Assembly (NCBI RefSeq): GCF_000220985.1
Contig: NZ_AFRW01000085.1
Span: forward strand, 1 to 40,382
DNA length: 40,382 nt
Origin: Nesterenkonia sp. F
GTDB taxonomy: Bacteria; Actinomycetota; Actinomycetes; Actinomycetales; Micrococcaceae
Direction of reading: 5' to 3'
Shown here: piece after piece, positions 26,462 through 35,109 of the stretch
Position numbering within the stretch: the stretch's first letter is position 1
Layout of the letters: each line of letters starts with the position of its first letter
Notes under the pieces: generated by a model
What the model saw: the letters and a program-made list of their open reading frames with translations, nothing else
Told to the model about the DNA's origin: nothing
Database searches by the model: none
Position numbers and translations under genes: made by a program

Positions 26462-27904
26462 TCAGGCCTCCACCTCGCTGCGGTCGCCGGACCAGAGCGT
26501 GTGGAAGGTGCCCTCGGCGTCGGTGCGCTGATAGGTGTGCGCGCCGAAGTAGTCCCGCAGCCCCTGGGTCAGCGCCGCCGGCAGACGGTCGCGGCGCAGG
26601 CTGTCGTAGTACGCCAGCGAGGAGGAGAAGACCGGGGCCGGCACGCCGTGCTCGGCGGCCGCGGCCACCACCCGGCGCCAGGCCGGCAGGCACTCGTTGA
26701 TGGCCTCGGTGAACTCCTCGGCCAGCAGCAGGTTCTTCGGCAGGCTGGAGGGCTCGCCGTCGAAGGCCTTCATGATGGTGTCCAGCAGATCGGCGCGGAT
26801 GATGCAGCCGGCGCGCCACAGTGAGGCGATCGCCTTCAGGTCCAGCTCCCAGCCGAACTCCTCGCCGGCGGCGACGAGCATGTCCATCCCCTGCGCGTAG
26901 GCGACCAGCTTGGAGGCGTAGAGCGCCTTGCGCACGTCCTCGACGAACTCCGGACCGAACTCCTCGTCGGCGGCGGTGGAGTCCACGCCGTCGCTGAAGA
27001 CGCGGTTGGTCTCGGCGCGCAGCTCACGCTGCGAGGAGATCGAGCGGGCGAACACCGACTCGGCGATCGCTGTCACCGGAGAGCCGACCTCCAGCGCGGA
27101 GATCGCCGTCCAGCGGCCGGTGCCCTTCTGACCGGCGGAGTCGACGATGACGTCGACCAGCGGCCGGCCGGTGCGCTCGTCCTCCTGCTCGAGGACCTCG
27201 GCGGTGATCTCGATGAGGTAGGAGGCCAGGTCGGTGGTGTTCCACTCGCGGAAGACCTCGCCCTGCGCCGCCGGCTCCAGCCCGGCCAGGCTGCGCATCA
27301 GGTCGTGCGCCTCGCCGATGACCTGCATGTCGGCGTACTCGATGCCGTTGTGGACCATCTTCACGTAGTGACCGGCGCCGTCGGTGCCGACCCAGGTGCA
27401 GCAGGGCTCGCCGTTGTAGTCGGCGGCGATCTTCTCCAGCATCGGACCCAGAGTCTCATAGGACTCCGCCGAGCCGCCGGGCATGATCGACGGACCGTTG
27501 AGCGCGCCCTCCTCGCCGCCGGAGACGCCGACGCCGACGAAGTGCAGTCCCTGCTCGCGCAGCCGCTCCTCACGACGGCGGGTCTCCTCGAAGAACGAGT
27601 TGCCCGCGTCGATGACGATGTCGCCCTCGTCGAGCAGCGGCAGCAGATCGTCGATGACCGCATCGACCGGAGCGCCGGCCTTGACCATGATCAGCACACG
27701 GCGGGGCCGCTCGAGCGACTCGACCAGCTGGGCCAGCGACTCGGTGCGGACGAACTCGCCCTCGGAGCCGTGGGCCTCGAGAAGCGCATCGGTGCGCTCC
27801 ACCGACCGGTTGTGCAGGGCCACGGTGTAGCCGTTCCGAGCCAGATTCCGTGCCAGGTTGGCCCCCATCACGGCCAGTCCGGTCACTCCGATGTCGGCGC
27901 TCAT
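26462..27904 (-). CDS. gnd: 6-phosphogluconate dehydrogenase, decarboxylating
   Basis: Gnd oxidises and decarboxylates 6-phosphogluconate to ribulose 5-phosphate with NADP, the NADPH-making step that feeds RpiB. The 480-residue length is the classical dimeric form. Visible parts are the Rossmann start IGVTGLAVMGANLARNLARNG with HNRS for the NADP phosphate, FVGVGVSGGEEGALNGPSIMPGG, catalytic Lys in GHYVKMVHNGIEYADMQ and the signature IVDSAGQKGTGRWT. The ATG at 27904 has AAGGAGA six bases upstream. A single gene ending at the cysE-gnd terminator. Confidence 0.97.
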   Translation of the reverse strand: MSADIGVTGLAVMGANLARNLARNGYTVALHNRSVERTDALLEAHGSEGEFVRTESLAQLVESLERPRRVLIMVKAGAPVDAVIDDLLPLLDEGDIVIDAGNSFFEETRRREERLREQGLHFVGVGVSGGEEGALNGPSIMPGGSAESYETLGPMLEKIAADYNGEPCCTWVGTDGAGHYVKMVHNGIEYADMQVIGEAHDLMRSLAGLEPAAQGEVFREWNTTDLASYLIEITAEVLEQEDERTGRPLVDVIVDSAGQKGTGRWTAISALEVGSPVTAIAESVFARSISSQRELRAETNRVFSDGVDSTAADEEFGPEFVEDVRKALYASKLVAYAQGMDMLVAAGEEFGWELDLKAIASLWRAGCIIRADLLDTIMKAFDGEPSSLPKNLLLAEEFTEAINECLPAWRRVVAAAAEHGVPAPVFSSSLAYYDSLRRDRLPAALTQGLRDYFGAHTYQRTDAEGTFHTLWSGDRSEVEA

Positions 27905-28237
27905 GCAGTCTCCTTGTTCGAGGTCTGTGTTCGAGGTCCATGCACGCCGTCGGTCGTCGTGCACGGTGCTCGACGCCGGTCGGCCGTGCCAGGCCGACGC
28001 GGCGCCGGTCAGTCGCTGAACATCCTAGTCCCGGCGGGTCACCGGGATGATGCGGTCTCCTCATTCCGCGCGGGGCGGATGGTGAGGCCGACGATCGGCA
28101 TGGCGGAGCGACGCCGTCGCGGACCGCCCACGCCGGCGTCGAGCGTCTCCCACTCTATCCCGAGCGGGGCTCTTCGTGGGGCGGGCGTTGCGCCGGGCCC
28201 GACGTGCCCCGCCCCGGCACGGGGGCGAGCGTGCGGA
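27905..28237. other. 333-base intergenic region between ppk2 and gnd
   Basis: No protein gene is supported. On the minus strand TAGGAT at 28022-28027 is a candidate -10 box for gnd, giving a leader of about 110 bases. Just before the gnd ribosome site the leader repeats GACCTCGAACA twice, separated by two bases. A GC-rich hairpin candidate near 28178-28215 may end ppk2 transcription, but it is weak. Confidence 0.4.
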
Positions 28238-29149
28238 TCAGTCGCCGACCGCCTCGCGACCGCGGCGCACGATCAGCGGATCGGGCTCCCCGACGACTTC
28301 GTGGTCCTTGCCCTCGTACTCGAACTGGGACAGGAAGTAGCGCATGGCGTTGAGCCGGGCTCGCTTCTTGTCGTTGGACTTGATGGTGATCCACGGCGCG
28401 TGGTCCGTGTCGGTGCGCCGGAACATCTCCTCCTTGGCCTCGGTGTAGGCCTCCCAGCGGTCCAGCGACTCCAAGTCCATCGGAGAGAGCTTCCACTGCC
28501 GCACCGGGTCGATCTGGCGGATCGCGAAACGCGTGCGCTGCTCCTTCTGGGTCACCGAGAACCAGAACTTCGTCAGGTGGATCCCGGCGTCGACGAGCAT
28601 CTGTTCGAACTGCGGCGCCTGGCGCATGAAGATCTCGTACTCGTCGTCGGAGCAGAAGCCCATCACCCGTTCGACGCCGGCCCGGTTGTACCAGGAGCGG
28701 TCGAAGAGGACCATCTCCCCGGCGGTGGGCAGGTGGTCGATGTAGCGCTGGAAGTACCACTGCCCCCGCTCGCGGTCCGACGGCTTGCTCAGCGCGACCA
28801 CGCGGGCGGTGCGCGGGTTCAGGTGCTCGGTGAAGCGCTTGATGGTGCCGCCCTTGCCGGCGGCGTCGCGCCCCTCGAAGACGATCACGTGCTTCAGCCC
28901 GTAGTCCTCGGCCCAGTACTGGAACTTCAGCAGCTCCACCTGCAGGTGGTACTTCTCCAGCTCGTAGATGTCGCGGTCGAGGCGCTCGGCATAGGGATAG
29001 TTCTCCTGCCAGGTCTCGACGGCGTTGCCCTGCGGGTCGATGAGGTCGGGATCCGGCGTGTGGCCGTCCAGGACGCGGTAGCCGCCGTTGCGCAGGCGGT
29101 CGATGAACTCCCGCAGATTCTCCCGCGGCGCCTCGTCGAGGTCGTGCAT
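28238..29149 (-). CDS. ppk2: Polyphosphate kinase 2 family protein
   Basis: PPK2 enzymes transfer phosphate between polyphosphate and nucleotides, usually making GTP or ATP from the diphosphate. The 303-residue single-domain protein has Walker A VFEGRDAAGKGGTIKRFTE (residues 90-108), the lid-type RGQWYFQRYIDHLPTAGEMVLFDRSWYNRAGVERVMGF with Walker B Asp, and DPVRQWKLSPMDLESLDRW. These motifs match the class I type that phosphorylates nucleoside diphosphates. The ATG at 29149 with GGAGGAA upstream is preferred to a longer frame. TAGGCT at 29319-29324 on the minus strand may be its promoter. Confidence 0.93.
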   Translation of the reverse strand: MHDLDEAPRENLREFIDRLRNGGYRVLDGHTPDPDLIDPQGNAVETWQENYPYAERLDRDIYELEKYHLQVELLKFQYWAEDYGLKHVIVFEGRDAAGKGGTIKRFTEHLNPRTARVVALSKPSDRERGQWYFQRYIDHLPTAGEMVLFDRSWYNRAGVERVMGFCSDDEYEIFMRQAPQFEQMLVDAGIHLTKFWFSVTQKEQRTRFAIRQIDPVRQWKLSPMDLESLDRWEAYTEAKEEMFRRTDTDHAPWITIKSNDKKRARLNAMRYFLSQFEYEGKDHEVVGEPDPLIVRRGREAVGD

Positions 29150-29454
29150 ATGGTTCCTCCGCCTCTCGTCTGCGCCAGGTGTGCTCGGCGCCGGACGCCG
29201 TGCGCTGTGCCCGGACATCTCACCAGGGATCTGTGAACGGACGATGAACTCGAGCGTCGTCGGGCCCGGCGTCGGGTCGACCGACGGACGGCCCGACGAG
29301 CATCCGTCTGCAGAGGCCAGCCTACGCCGGGCCGCCGACGCGGGGCACCGGACCGCGCCGAGGGGGCCACCACGTGAGACGAGCCCGCGCGGTCTCAGTC
29401 CGCGGTCAGGACGCCTGCGCCCCGGCCCCCGCTTCGCCCGCAGGGGGGGCGGCG
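29150..29454. other. 305-base intergenic region between zapE and ppk2
   Basis: No gene is supported. On the minus strand TAGGCT (29319-29324) is a candidate -10 box for ppk2 with a leader of about 160 bases. The region is GC-rich, and no terminator for zapE could be picked out with confidence. Confidence 0.35.
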
Positions 29455-30513
29455 TCAGAGCGCCTGCTCGCCCATCTGACCCGCCCGGGCCAGCGCCGTC
29501 AGCCGGGAGACGGCGCGATGGTACTTCTTCATGTAGCCGCCGGCCATCATCTCCTCGGTGAACAGCGCGTCGAAGGGCTTGCCGGAGGCGACGATCCGCA
29601 CGTCCTGGTCGTAGAGCCGGTCGGCCAGCACCACGAAGCGCAGCGCCAGCGCCTGCGACTCGATGGTCTCGACGTCATGGAGCACCAGCACGTCGACGTC
29701 GGCGACCAGCTGGCGGTAGCGGCTCGGGTGCACGGCGGTGAGGTGCTCGGTCAGCGCGGCGAAGTCGTCGACGGCGATCCGCGACCCGGCGAACTCCCGG
29801 GCGGCGAAGTCCTCGACCTGATCGGCGGGCAGCGGATCGGGGGCCTGCGGGAGCCCGCGGTGCCGGTAGTCCTCGCCGTCGACGCGGACTGTGGCGAACT
29901 GGTCGGCCAGCACCTGGATCTCCCGCTGGAAGTCCGCGGCGGCGAAGCGCCCCTCGCCGAGCGATCCGGGCAGCGTGTTGGACGTCGCGGCCAGCTTGAC
30001 CCCGGCGTCGGCGAGCTCGCGCATCAGCCGCGACATCAGCACGGTGTCGCCGGGGTCGTCGAGCTCGAACTCGTCGATGCAGACCAGCGCGTACTCGCTG
30101 AGCACGTCGACGGTGCGCCGAAAGGACAGGGCGCCGACCAGGTTGGTGTACTCCACGAAGGTGCCGAAGGCCTTCGGCCCCTCGGCCGCGTGATAGAGCG
30201 AGGCCAGCAGGTGGGTCTTGCCGACGCCGAAGCCGCCGTCCAGGTAGACCCCGGCGGACCGACGCGTCGTCGAGGCCGACCCGCCGCGGCCGAAGAGCCG
30301 GGAGAGCAGCCCGCCGCCGCCCCGTCGGCCGACGGTGGTCGCGAACGTCCGCAGCACCTCCACCGCCTCGGCCTGCGAGGGATGGTCGGGATCCGGGATG
30401 TAGGAGTCGAAGGAGACCTGCGAGAAGCGGAACGAGGGCGTCAGCCCCTCCAGCAGCTCCCCCACTCCGACCTGGGGCGTTCTCTGGCTCAGCGGTGCGA
30501 CGTCGGACGGCAT
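29455..30513 (-). CDS. zapE: Cell division protein ZapE (AFG1-like ATPase)
   Basis: A 352-residue P-loop ATPase of the AFG1/ZapE family. In E. coli it acts on the Z-ring at late division and under stress; mitochondrial relatives help turn over membrane proteins. Walker A is [16 protein letters not shown] (residues 93-108), Walker [11 protein letters not shown], followed by [17 protein letters not shown] and the C-terminal [20 protein letters not shown] glycine-rich insert ([17 protein letters not shown]) precedes the P-loop. The ATG at 30513 is preceded by TAGCAT seven bases upstream and no ribosome site, so it is probably leaderless. It is divergent from sseA. Confidence 0.92.
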   Translation of the reverse strand: MPSDVAPLSQRTPQVGVGELLEGLTPSFRFSQVSFDSYIPDPDHPSQAEAVEVLRTFATTVGRRGGGGLLSRLFGRGGSASTTRRSAGVYLDGGFGVGKTHLLASLYHAAEGPKAFGTFVEYTNLVGALSFRRTVDVLSEYALVCIDEFELDDPGDTVLMSRLMRELADAGVKLAATSNTLPGSLGEGRFAAADFQREIQVLADQFATVRVDGEDYRHRGLPQAPDPLPADQVEDFAAREFAGSRIAVDDFAALTEHLTAVHPSRYRQLVADVDVLVLHDVETIESQALALRFVVLADRLYDQDVRIVASGKPFDALFTEEMMAGGYMKKYHRAVSRLTALARAGQMGEQAL

Positions 30514-30520
30514 GCGCCCC

Positions 30521-30526
30521 ATGCTA
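30521..30526 (-). promoter_or_regulatory. -10 box of a probable leaderless promoter for zapE
   Basis: TAGCAT on the minus strand, seven bases before the chosen ATG. No -35 box close to consensus is visible. Confidence 0.55.
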
Positions 30527-30601
30527 CTGGGCGGCGCCCTCGACGATGACCTCCGATGACGAGGAGCGGCTCCCACCTGGAGGCGCCGCGGCGGACGGGG
30601 C

Positions 30602-30607
30602 TAGGCT
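30602..30607 (+). promoter_or_regulatory. Candidate -10 box for sseA-sufE
   Basis: TAGGCT, 85 bases before the sseA ATG, in the region divergent from zapE. It predicts a leader of about 80 bases. Confidence 0.45.
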
Positions 30608-30692
30608 GGAGATGTGTCCGCCGACCGCGCGCCGACCGCGCGCCGATCGCGGCGGCGGACCCTTCGAGCCTCCGATCGAAAGGCGATGCTCC

Positions 30693-31574
30693 ATGACCGC
30701 CGAGAAGGACCATTCCCAGTACGCCCGTCCCGAGACGCTGGTGACCACCGAGTGGGTCGCCGCGCACAAGGACGACGCCGACGTCGTGGTGGTGGAGTCC
30801 GACGAGGACGTCCTGCTCTACGAGACCGGCCATATCCCGGGCGCGGTGAAGATCGACTGGCACACCGAGCTCAACGACCCGGTGACCCGCGACTTCCTCG
30901 ACGGCGAGGCCTTCGCGGCCTTCGCCGCCTCCAAAGGCATCTCCCGGGACACCACGGTGGTCTTCTACGGAGACAAGTCGAACTGGTGGGCCGCCTATGC
31001 GCTGTGGGTCTTCACGCTCTTCGGCCATGACGACCTGCGGCTGATGGACGGCGGCCGGCAGAAGTGGACCGACGAGGGCCGTGAGATGACCACCGGGCGG
31101 CCGGAGATCGCCGCCGGCGACTACCCGGTGATCGAGCGCGACGACGCCACGCATCGGGCCTTCCGCGAGGACGTGCTCGCCCACCTCGGCAAGCCCCTGG
31201 TCGACGTCCGCTCCCCGCTGGAGTACTCCGGCGAGCGGACCCACATGGAGGGCTACGAGCAGGAGGGCGCCCTGCGCGGCGGGCACATCCCCACCGCCGC
31301 CTCCGTCCCCTGGGGCCGGGCAGTGGACTCCGACGGGACCTTCAAGTCCCGCGAGGAGCTCGAGGCCATCTACCGCGACGAGGCCGGCCTGGGCACCTCC
31401 GACGACGTCATCGCCTACTGCCGCATCGGCGAGCGGTCCTCGCACACCTGGTTCGTGCTGCAGCACCTGCTCGGCTACGAGCAGGTGCGCAACTACGACG
31501 GGTCCTGGACCGAGTGGGGCAATGCGGTCCGGCTGCCCATCGCCGCCGGCGAGGAGCCGGGTGAGGCCCGATGA
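30693..31574 (+). CDS. sseA: Thiosulfate/3-mercaptopyruvate sulfurtransferase (rhodanese)
   Basis: Two-domain rhodaneses move sulfane sulfur from thiosulfate or mercaptopyruvate to a thiophilic acceptor. The 293-residue protein has an inactive N-terminal rhodanese domain ([26 protein letters not shown]) and a catalytic C-terminal domain ([26 protein letters not shown]) ending with the active-site loop [15 protein letters not shown], Cys243. The CRIGERS loop is the actinobacterial type, close to thiosulfate sulfurtransferases. The ATG at 30693 has AAAGG upstream. Its stop overlaps the sufE-like start by four bases (ATGA), so sulfur donor and SufE-type acceptor are co-translated. Confidence 0.93.
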   Translation: MTAEKDHSQYARPETLVTTEWVAAHKDDADVVVVESDEDVLLYETGHIPGAVKIDWHTELNDPVTRDFLDGEAFAAFAASKGISRDTTVVFYGDKSNWWAAYALWVFTLFGHDDLRLMDGGRQKWTDEGREMTTGRPEIAAGDYPVIERDDATHRAFREDVLAHLGKPLVDVRSPLEYSGERTHMEGYEQEGALRGGHIPTAASVPWGRAVDSDGTFKSREELEAIYRDEAGLGTSDDVIAYCRIGERSSHTWFVLQHLLGYEQVRNYDGSWTEWGNAVRLPIAAGEEPGEAR

Positions 31575-32074
31575 CCGCCGCGCAGCACTCTGATGCCGCC
31601 GGCGGGCCGGCCGCCGAGCCGGGGGCCGACCCCATGCCGGCGCCGCTCGCCGAGCTCGTCGAGGAGTTCCAGGCCGTCGAGGATCCGCAGAAGCTCGAGC
31701 TGCTGCTGGAGCTCTCGCGCGAGCTGCCGGAGCTGCCGGAGGAGTACGGCGACGGCTACGAGCAGATGGAGCAGGTCGTCGAGTGCCAGTCACCGCTGTA
31801 CCTGACCCTGGAGTTGGACGACGGCGCCCGCACGGCCCGGCTGATCTTCGCCGCGCCGCAGGAGGCGCCGACCACCCGCGGCTTCGCCTCGATCCTTCAC
31901 CAGGGGCTCGACGGGCTGACCTATGAGCAGATCCTGGCGACCCCCGACGACGTCGCGGCGCGCCTGGGGCTGGCCAGAGCCATCACCCCGCTGCGGCTGC
32001 GCGGCATGGAGGCGATGCTCGCCCGGGTGAAGCGCAACGTGCGCGAGCACGTCGCCGCGCTCGACGCCGGCTGA
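31571..32074 (+). CDS. SufE family sulfur-acceptor protein
   Basis: SufE-like proteins accept persulfide sulfur on one cysteine and pass it on, in many bacteria from SufS to SufB for iron-sulfur cluster assembly. This 167-residue protein has the acceptor Cys72 in [18 protein letters not shown], then [22 protein letters not shown] and the C-terminal [19 protein letters not shown]. The start overlaps the sulfurtransferase gene (ATGA). There is no sufBCD or sufS nearby, so its donor may be the rhodanese instead of a cysteine desulfurase. It ends in a palindrome shared with the convergent hydrolase gene. Confidence 0.93.
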   Translation: MTAAQHSDAAGGPAAEPGADPMPAPLAELVEEFQAVEDPQKLELLLELSRELPELPEEYGDGYEQMEQVVECQSPLYLTLELDDGARTARLIFAAPQEAPTTRGFASILHQGLDGLTYEQILATPDDVAARLGLARAITPLRLRGMEAMLARVKRNVREHVAALDAG

Positions 32075-32106
32075 ACCGCCGGCCGCCGGGGCGGCCGGCG
32101 GTTCAG
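32071..32106. terminator. Bidirectional terminator containing both stop codons of convergent genes
   Basis: Arms of 17 bases (32071-32087 and 32090-32106) are exact reverse complements around GG. The TGA of the SufE-like gene lies in the left arm and the TGA of the minus-strand hydrolase in the right arm, so the two genes share the hairpin symmetrically. Confidence 0.75.
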
Positions 32107-33566
32107 CGCCCGGCCGGCTCGGTCGACTCCGCGGAGACTACCGTCGGCAGGGTGCCCGTGGATGCCAGGTGAGGCGGCGCGTCCGCGGTGAAGAGCGTCG
32201 TGGTCCACTCGGCGACCTTGCGCTCCCACCGTTCGGGGTCAGCGTTCCACTCCTTGATGTGCCGCGCCCGGGTGAAGGGCACGAAGCTCACCATCGGACT
32301 CCGTTCGGCCAGATCGCGGGAAGGGCCGTAGGGGACGACGTTGTCGTCGGCGCTGTGCAGGATGAGGGTGCGCACATGCAGCTCATCGGCCCGCGCCGTC
32401 CAGTTCAGCGCCTTCAAGTCCACCGGAGCCGCCAGTCCTGTCACACGCTTTCCCGAGGGGTTGGAGATGATCCACTGCCCCATCCGTCCCACGCGGTCGG
32501 GGATCCGGTTCTCCCGGGCCTGGTGGGCCAGCACGTCGATCCAGTCGACCACCGGGCCGGTGAGCACGAGTCCGCGGATCGCCGGCGCGAGTCGGGACCG
32601 GTCGGCCGTCTGCAGCGCGATCGCCCCGCCCATCGACCAGCCGAAGAGCAGCACGTCCTCGGCACCGTGGTCGAGAGCGTGCTGCACGGCCGCCTCGACG
32701 TCCTCCCACTCGGTGACGCCGAGACCGTAGCGGCCGTCCGCGGCGTCGGGCGCCTCGCCGTCGTTGCGATACGAGATCAGCAGCGAGTCGAGGCCCAGGC
32801 GGTCGGCCACCGCCAATCCCCGGATGCCCTCCGTGCGGCGTCCGCCGCGGCCATGGACCATGATCGCCCAGATCCCGCGCCCGGCGAGCACGCCGTCGGC
32901 GCGCTGCGGCGGCACGTGCCAGGCCGGGGCCGGCCCGTCGGGCAGCTCGACGACCACATCGCGGCTCGGGAAGCCCGCGCTGTCCGGATCCGGGTGGGTC
33001 ACCGAGGTCCACCAGCCGCGGACCGCGCTGCGCAGGTCCCCGCGGTAGATCTCCTCCACCCGGCGGGTGATCGTCCCGTCGCGGGGCGAGAAGGCGGTGA
33101 TCTCCCCGATCCGCGCGTGCGACTGCCCGCCGTGGAAGAACAGTCCGTAGGTGCCCTCGACGATGGTCTCCGGCGTCGCCGGCAGGACCACCTCGTCGCC
33201 TCGCGAGCCGCGCACCACCGCCAGGATCTCGAGGTCCTCGCGATGTTCGCGGACCGGAGTGACCACCATCCGCGCGAAGTAGCCGGCCAGCGCCGAGGCT
33301 CCGGCGGCCGCGGCCAGCCCGGCCCCGAGCCCCGCGCCGGCACTCAGCACTCCGGCGCGCACCCCGGGCGTGCGCGGTTCGCGCTCACGACGCACCCGTC
33401 TGATCACCGCCGACGCGCGGCGCCCGATCGGGCTCCGGACGGCCGGCGAGGTGCCGGCGGCGGGCCTGCGCGCCAGCCGGCCGACGCCGCGGCGCGCACG
33501 GCCGGCCTGCTCTCTGACGAGATCCACGGAGTCCGCGACGGACGACCGACGGTCACGCGATGCCAT
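32103..33566 (-). CDS. Membrane-anchored alpha/beta hydrolase
   Basis: A 487-residue protein. Residues 1-68 are basic and cytoplasmic, residues 71-100 form one Gly/Ala-rich membrane helix, and the rest contains an alpha/beta-hydrolase fold. The oxyanion region is WAIMVHGRGGRRTEG, the nucleophile elbow FGWSMGGAIAL (Ser311), the acid LILHSADDNVVPYGPS, and the catalytic His ARHIKEWNADPERW near the C-terminus. The substrate is unknown; such proteins are often annotated as peptidases or esterases. The ATG at 33566 is preceded by TTGGAGG at the right distance, so the five-codon extension to a TTG is rejected. TAGGCT at 33686-33691 on the minus strand may be its promoter. Confidence 0.9.
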   Translation of the reverse strand: MASRDRRSSVADSVDLVREQAGRARRGVGRLARRPAAGTSPAVRSPIGRRASAVIRRVRREREPRTPGVRAGVLSAGAGLGAGLAAAAGASALAGYFARMVVTPVREHREDLEILAVVRGSRGDEVVLPATPETIVEGTYGLFFHGGQSHARIGEITAFSPRDGTITRRVEEIYRGDLRSAVRGWWTSVTHPDPDSAGFPSRDVVVELPDGPAPAWHVPPQRADGVLAGRGIWAIMVHGRGGRRTEGIRGLAVADRLGLDSLLISYRNDGEAPDAADGRYGLGVTEWEDVEAAVQHALDHGAEDVLLFGWSMGGAIALQTADRSRLAPAIRGLVLTGPVVDWIDVLAHQARENRIPDRVGRMGQWIISNPSGKRVTGLAAPVDLKALNWTARADELHVRTLILHSADDNVVPYGPSRDLAERSPMVSFVPFTRARHIKEWNADPERWERKVAEWTTTLFTADAPPHLASTGTLPTVVSAESTEPAGR

Positions 33567-33685
33567 GGGCGGCGCCTCCAACGCTCTCTCGGCTGCGATG
33601 CTGGTTCCCCGGAATACTCCGAACCGGCTCGGAGCCGACTCCGGACCGGTGCCTGCGGCCGCATCCCCCGGCCGGCTCCCCGCTC

Positions 33686-33691
33686 AGCCTA
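33686..33691 (-). promoter_or_regulatory. Candidate -10 box for the alpha/beta hydrolase
   Basis: TAGGCT on the minus strand, about 120 bases before the ATG at 33566, in the 271-base region divergent from msrB. Confidence 0.35.
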
Positions 33692-33837
33692 CGCGGCGGC
33701 GCCGACGAGTGGAATCCGATCCCGGCCCCGGGAAGCAATGCCGTCGACGGCGCGTTGACCCCGGATGCGGCCGCGTCGCGGCGGGTGCGCCCGCCCGCGG
33801 GGTCCGACATCCGAGCTGACAGCGGCGAGAGGGAGCG

Positions 33838-34311
33838 ATGACGATGAGCGAGCAGCACGCACAGCACGAGCAGCAGGCGGCGACGCCGGAGCAGGACGCC
33901 TCCGCGGCGTTCACCCGTCGGCTCACCGATGAGCAGTGGCGCGAGCGGCTGACCGCCGAGGAGTACTACGTGCTGCGTCGCGGCGGCACTGAACGGGCCT
34001 ACACCGGAGAATACTGGGACAGCACCGACGACGGCGTCTTCACCTGCCGCGCCTGCGGGGCCGAGCTGTTCTCCTCCGAGACCAAGTTCGATTCGCACTG
34101 CGGCTGGCCGAGCTTCTACGAGCCCTCCTCCGGGGCGAACGTCACCCACCTGCGCGACACCAGTCTGGGCATGGAACGGGTCGAGGTGCGCTGCGGCAGC
34201 TGCGACTCCCACCTGGGACACGTCTTCTCCGGCGAGGGATTCGACACCCCGACCGACCAGCGCTACTGCATCAATTCGCTGTCCATCCGGCTCCACTCGC
34301 CCGACGAGTGA
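33838..34311 (+). CDS. msrB: Peptide-methionine (R)-S-oxide reductase MsrB
   Basis: MsrB reduces the R-epimer of methionine sulfoxide in proteins. The 157-residue protein has a structural zinc site with CRAC (70-73) and CGSC (119-122), the substrate loop FDSHCGWPSFYEP, HLGHVFSGEGF and the catalytic Cys144 in RYCINSLSIRL. Residues 1-25 are a Gln/His-rich tail. The ATG at 33838 has GGGAG upstream; another ATG lies two codons on. It stands apart from msrA but serves the same repair. The remains of a short-chain dehydrogenase gene overlap its stop codon. Confidence 0.95.
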   Translation: MTMSEQHAQHEQQAATPEQDASAAFTRRLTDEQWRERLTAEEYYVLRRGGTERAYTGEYWDSTDDGVFTCRACGAELFSSETKFDSHCGWPSFYEPSSGANVTHLRDTSLGMERVEVRCGSCDSHLGHVFSGEGFDTPTDQRYCINSLSIRLHSPDE

Positions 34312-34836
34312 TCCCCGGCGCCGCCCGGGCCGCCAGCATCGCCGCCGGCCTCGCGCCTCGGCTCGTCGCCGACGGCTGGCGGGTGGTGACCAGCGACCTC
34401 GACGGGGGCGACTATCCCTGCGACCTCTCGACGCACTCGGGCCCGTCGGATCTCATCGACCGGGTGACGGCGGATCACGGTCCGCTCGACGGCCTCGTGC
34501 TGAGTCACGCCCACGAGGTCCAGACCGGCGTGCTGACCACCACCGCAGAGAGCTTCGACCAGCACATGACGGTGAATGCCCGGGCCAGCCTCCTCCTGGT
34601 CGCCGAGTTCGCTCGGCCCCCGGGGGGCGTCTCCGCCGATGTGATCGACCCCGGCTCCGTGGACACCGGCTGGATGGACCAGGAGCTGCGCGATGCGCTG
34701 GCGCCCCGTCATCCGCTCGGCCGCCTGGGGTCGCCGCGAGACATCGCCGCGGTGGTGTCGTTCCTCCTCTCGCCCGAAGGCCGGTGGATCTCCGGACAGC
34801 TCCTGGATGCCGACGGGGTTCTCCGCCGGCTGCTGA
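34308..34836 (+). pseudogene. Decayed short-chain dehydrogenase/reductase
   Basis: The frame still shows SDR pieces: PGAARAASIAAGLAPRLVADGWRVVTSDLD, then LDGLVLSHAHEVQ, FDQHMTVNARASLLLVAEFAR, then VIDPGSVDTGWMD, GRLGSPRDIAAVVSFLLSPEGRWISGQLLDADG. Three faults are visible. The first beta strand and the TG of the TGxxx nucleotide loop are missing. The roughly 50 residues between EFAR and the DPGSVDTGWM block, which should hold the catalytic Ser and Tyr-x3-Lys, are absent. After DADG the frame shifts at a G run, where a one-base change would give GFSAGC and a stop at 34834-34836. As it stands, the frame runs on to 35099. The GTG overlapping the msrB stop is unlikely to be a real start. Confidence 0.75.
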
Positions 34837-34839
34837 GCC

Positions 34840-34996
34840 GGGCCGCCGCAGGAACGCCGTCCAGCACGTCCAGGGCGCCGAACAGGCCGAAGGTCCAGAA
34901 GCCGACGATCATGGTCGAGGACGCGCCGACCACGAGGACGGCGTGCATGGGCATCGTCATGAGGCCCGTCCACCATCCCCGTCCGTGCCATGGCAC
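34840..34996 (-). pseudogene. Possible remnant of a membrane-protein gene
   Basis: On the minus strand, a frame starting GTG at 34996 gives a hydrophobic stretch (MHAVLVVGASSTMIVGFWTFGLFGALDVLDGV) that then runs into the reverse complement of the SDR remnant. This looks like the first membrane helix of a lost gene whose 3' part was deleted when it was joined to the SDR end near 34836. No family is recognised, and chance hydrophobicity is possible. Confidence 0.3.
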
Positions 34997-35096
34997 GATC
35001 GACCGACGCCACGGCCGGAGCGAGATGAGCGCCCCCCCTCCGCGCGCGGAGTCCGGCCGTCCGGCGGCCCGCTGGGCAGTCCGGGCCCGGTGCGTC

Positions 35097-35102
35097 TAGG
35101 AT
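35097..35102 (+). promoter_or_regulatory. -10 box of a probable leaderless promoter for the threonine aldolase gene
   Basis: TAGGAT, then seven bases, then the ATG at 35110. The partial -35 match TGGGCA (35073-35078) is 18 bases upstream. The first three bases are also the stop codon of the run-on SDR frame. Confidence 0.6.
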
Positions 35103-35109
35103 CCAGAGC

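Noticed and set aside
34308-35099. A functional 263-residue SDR as written in the frame.
   Set aside because: The catalytic Tyr-x3-Lys segment and first beta strand are missing, and the last 90 residues are low-complexity run-on sequence.
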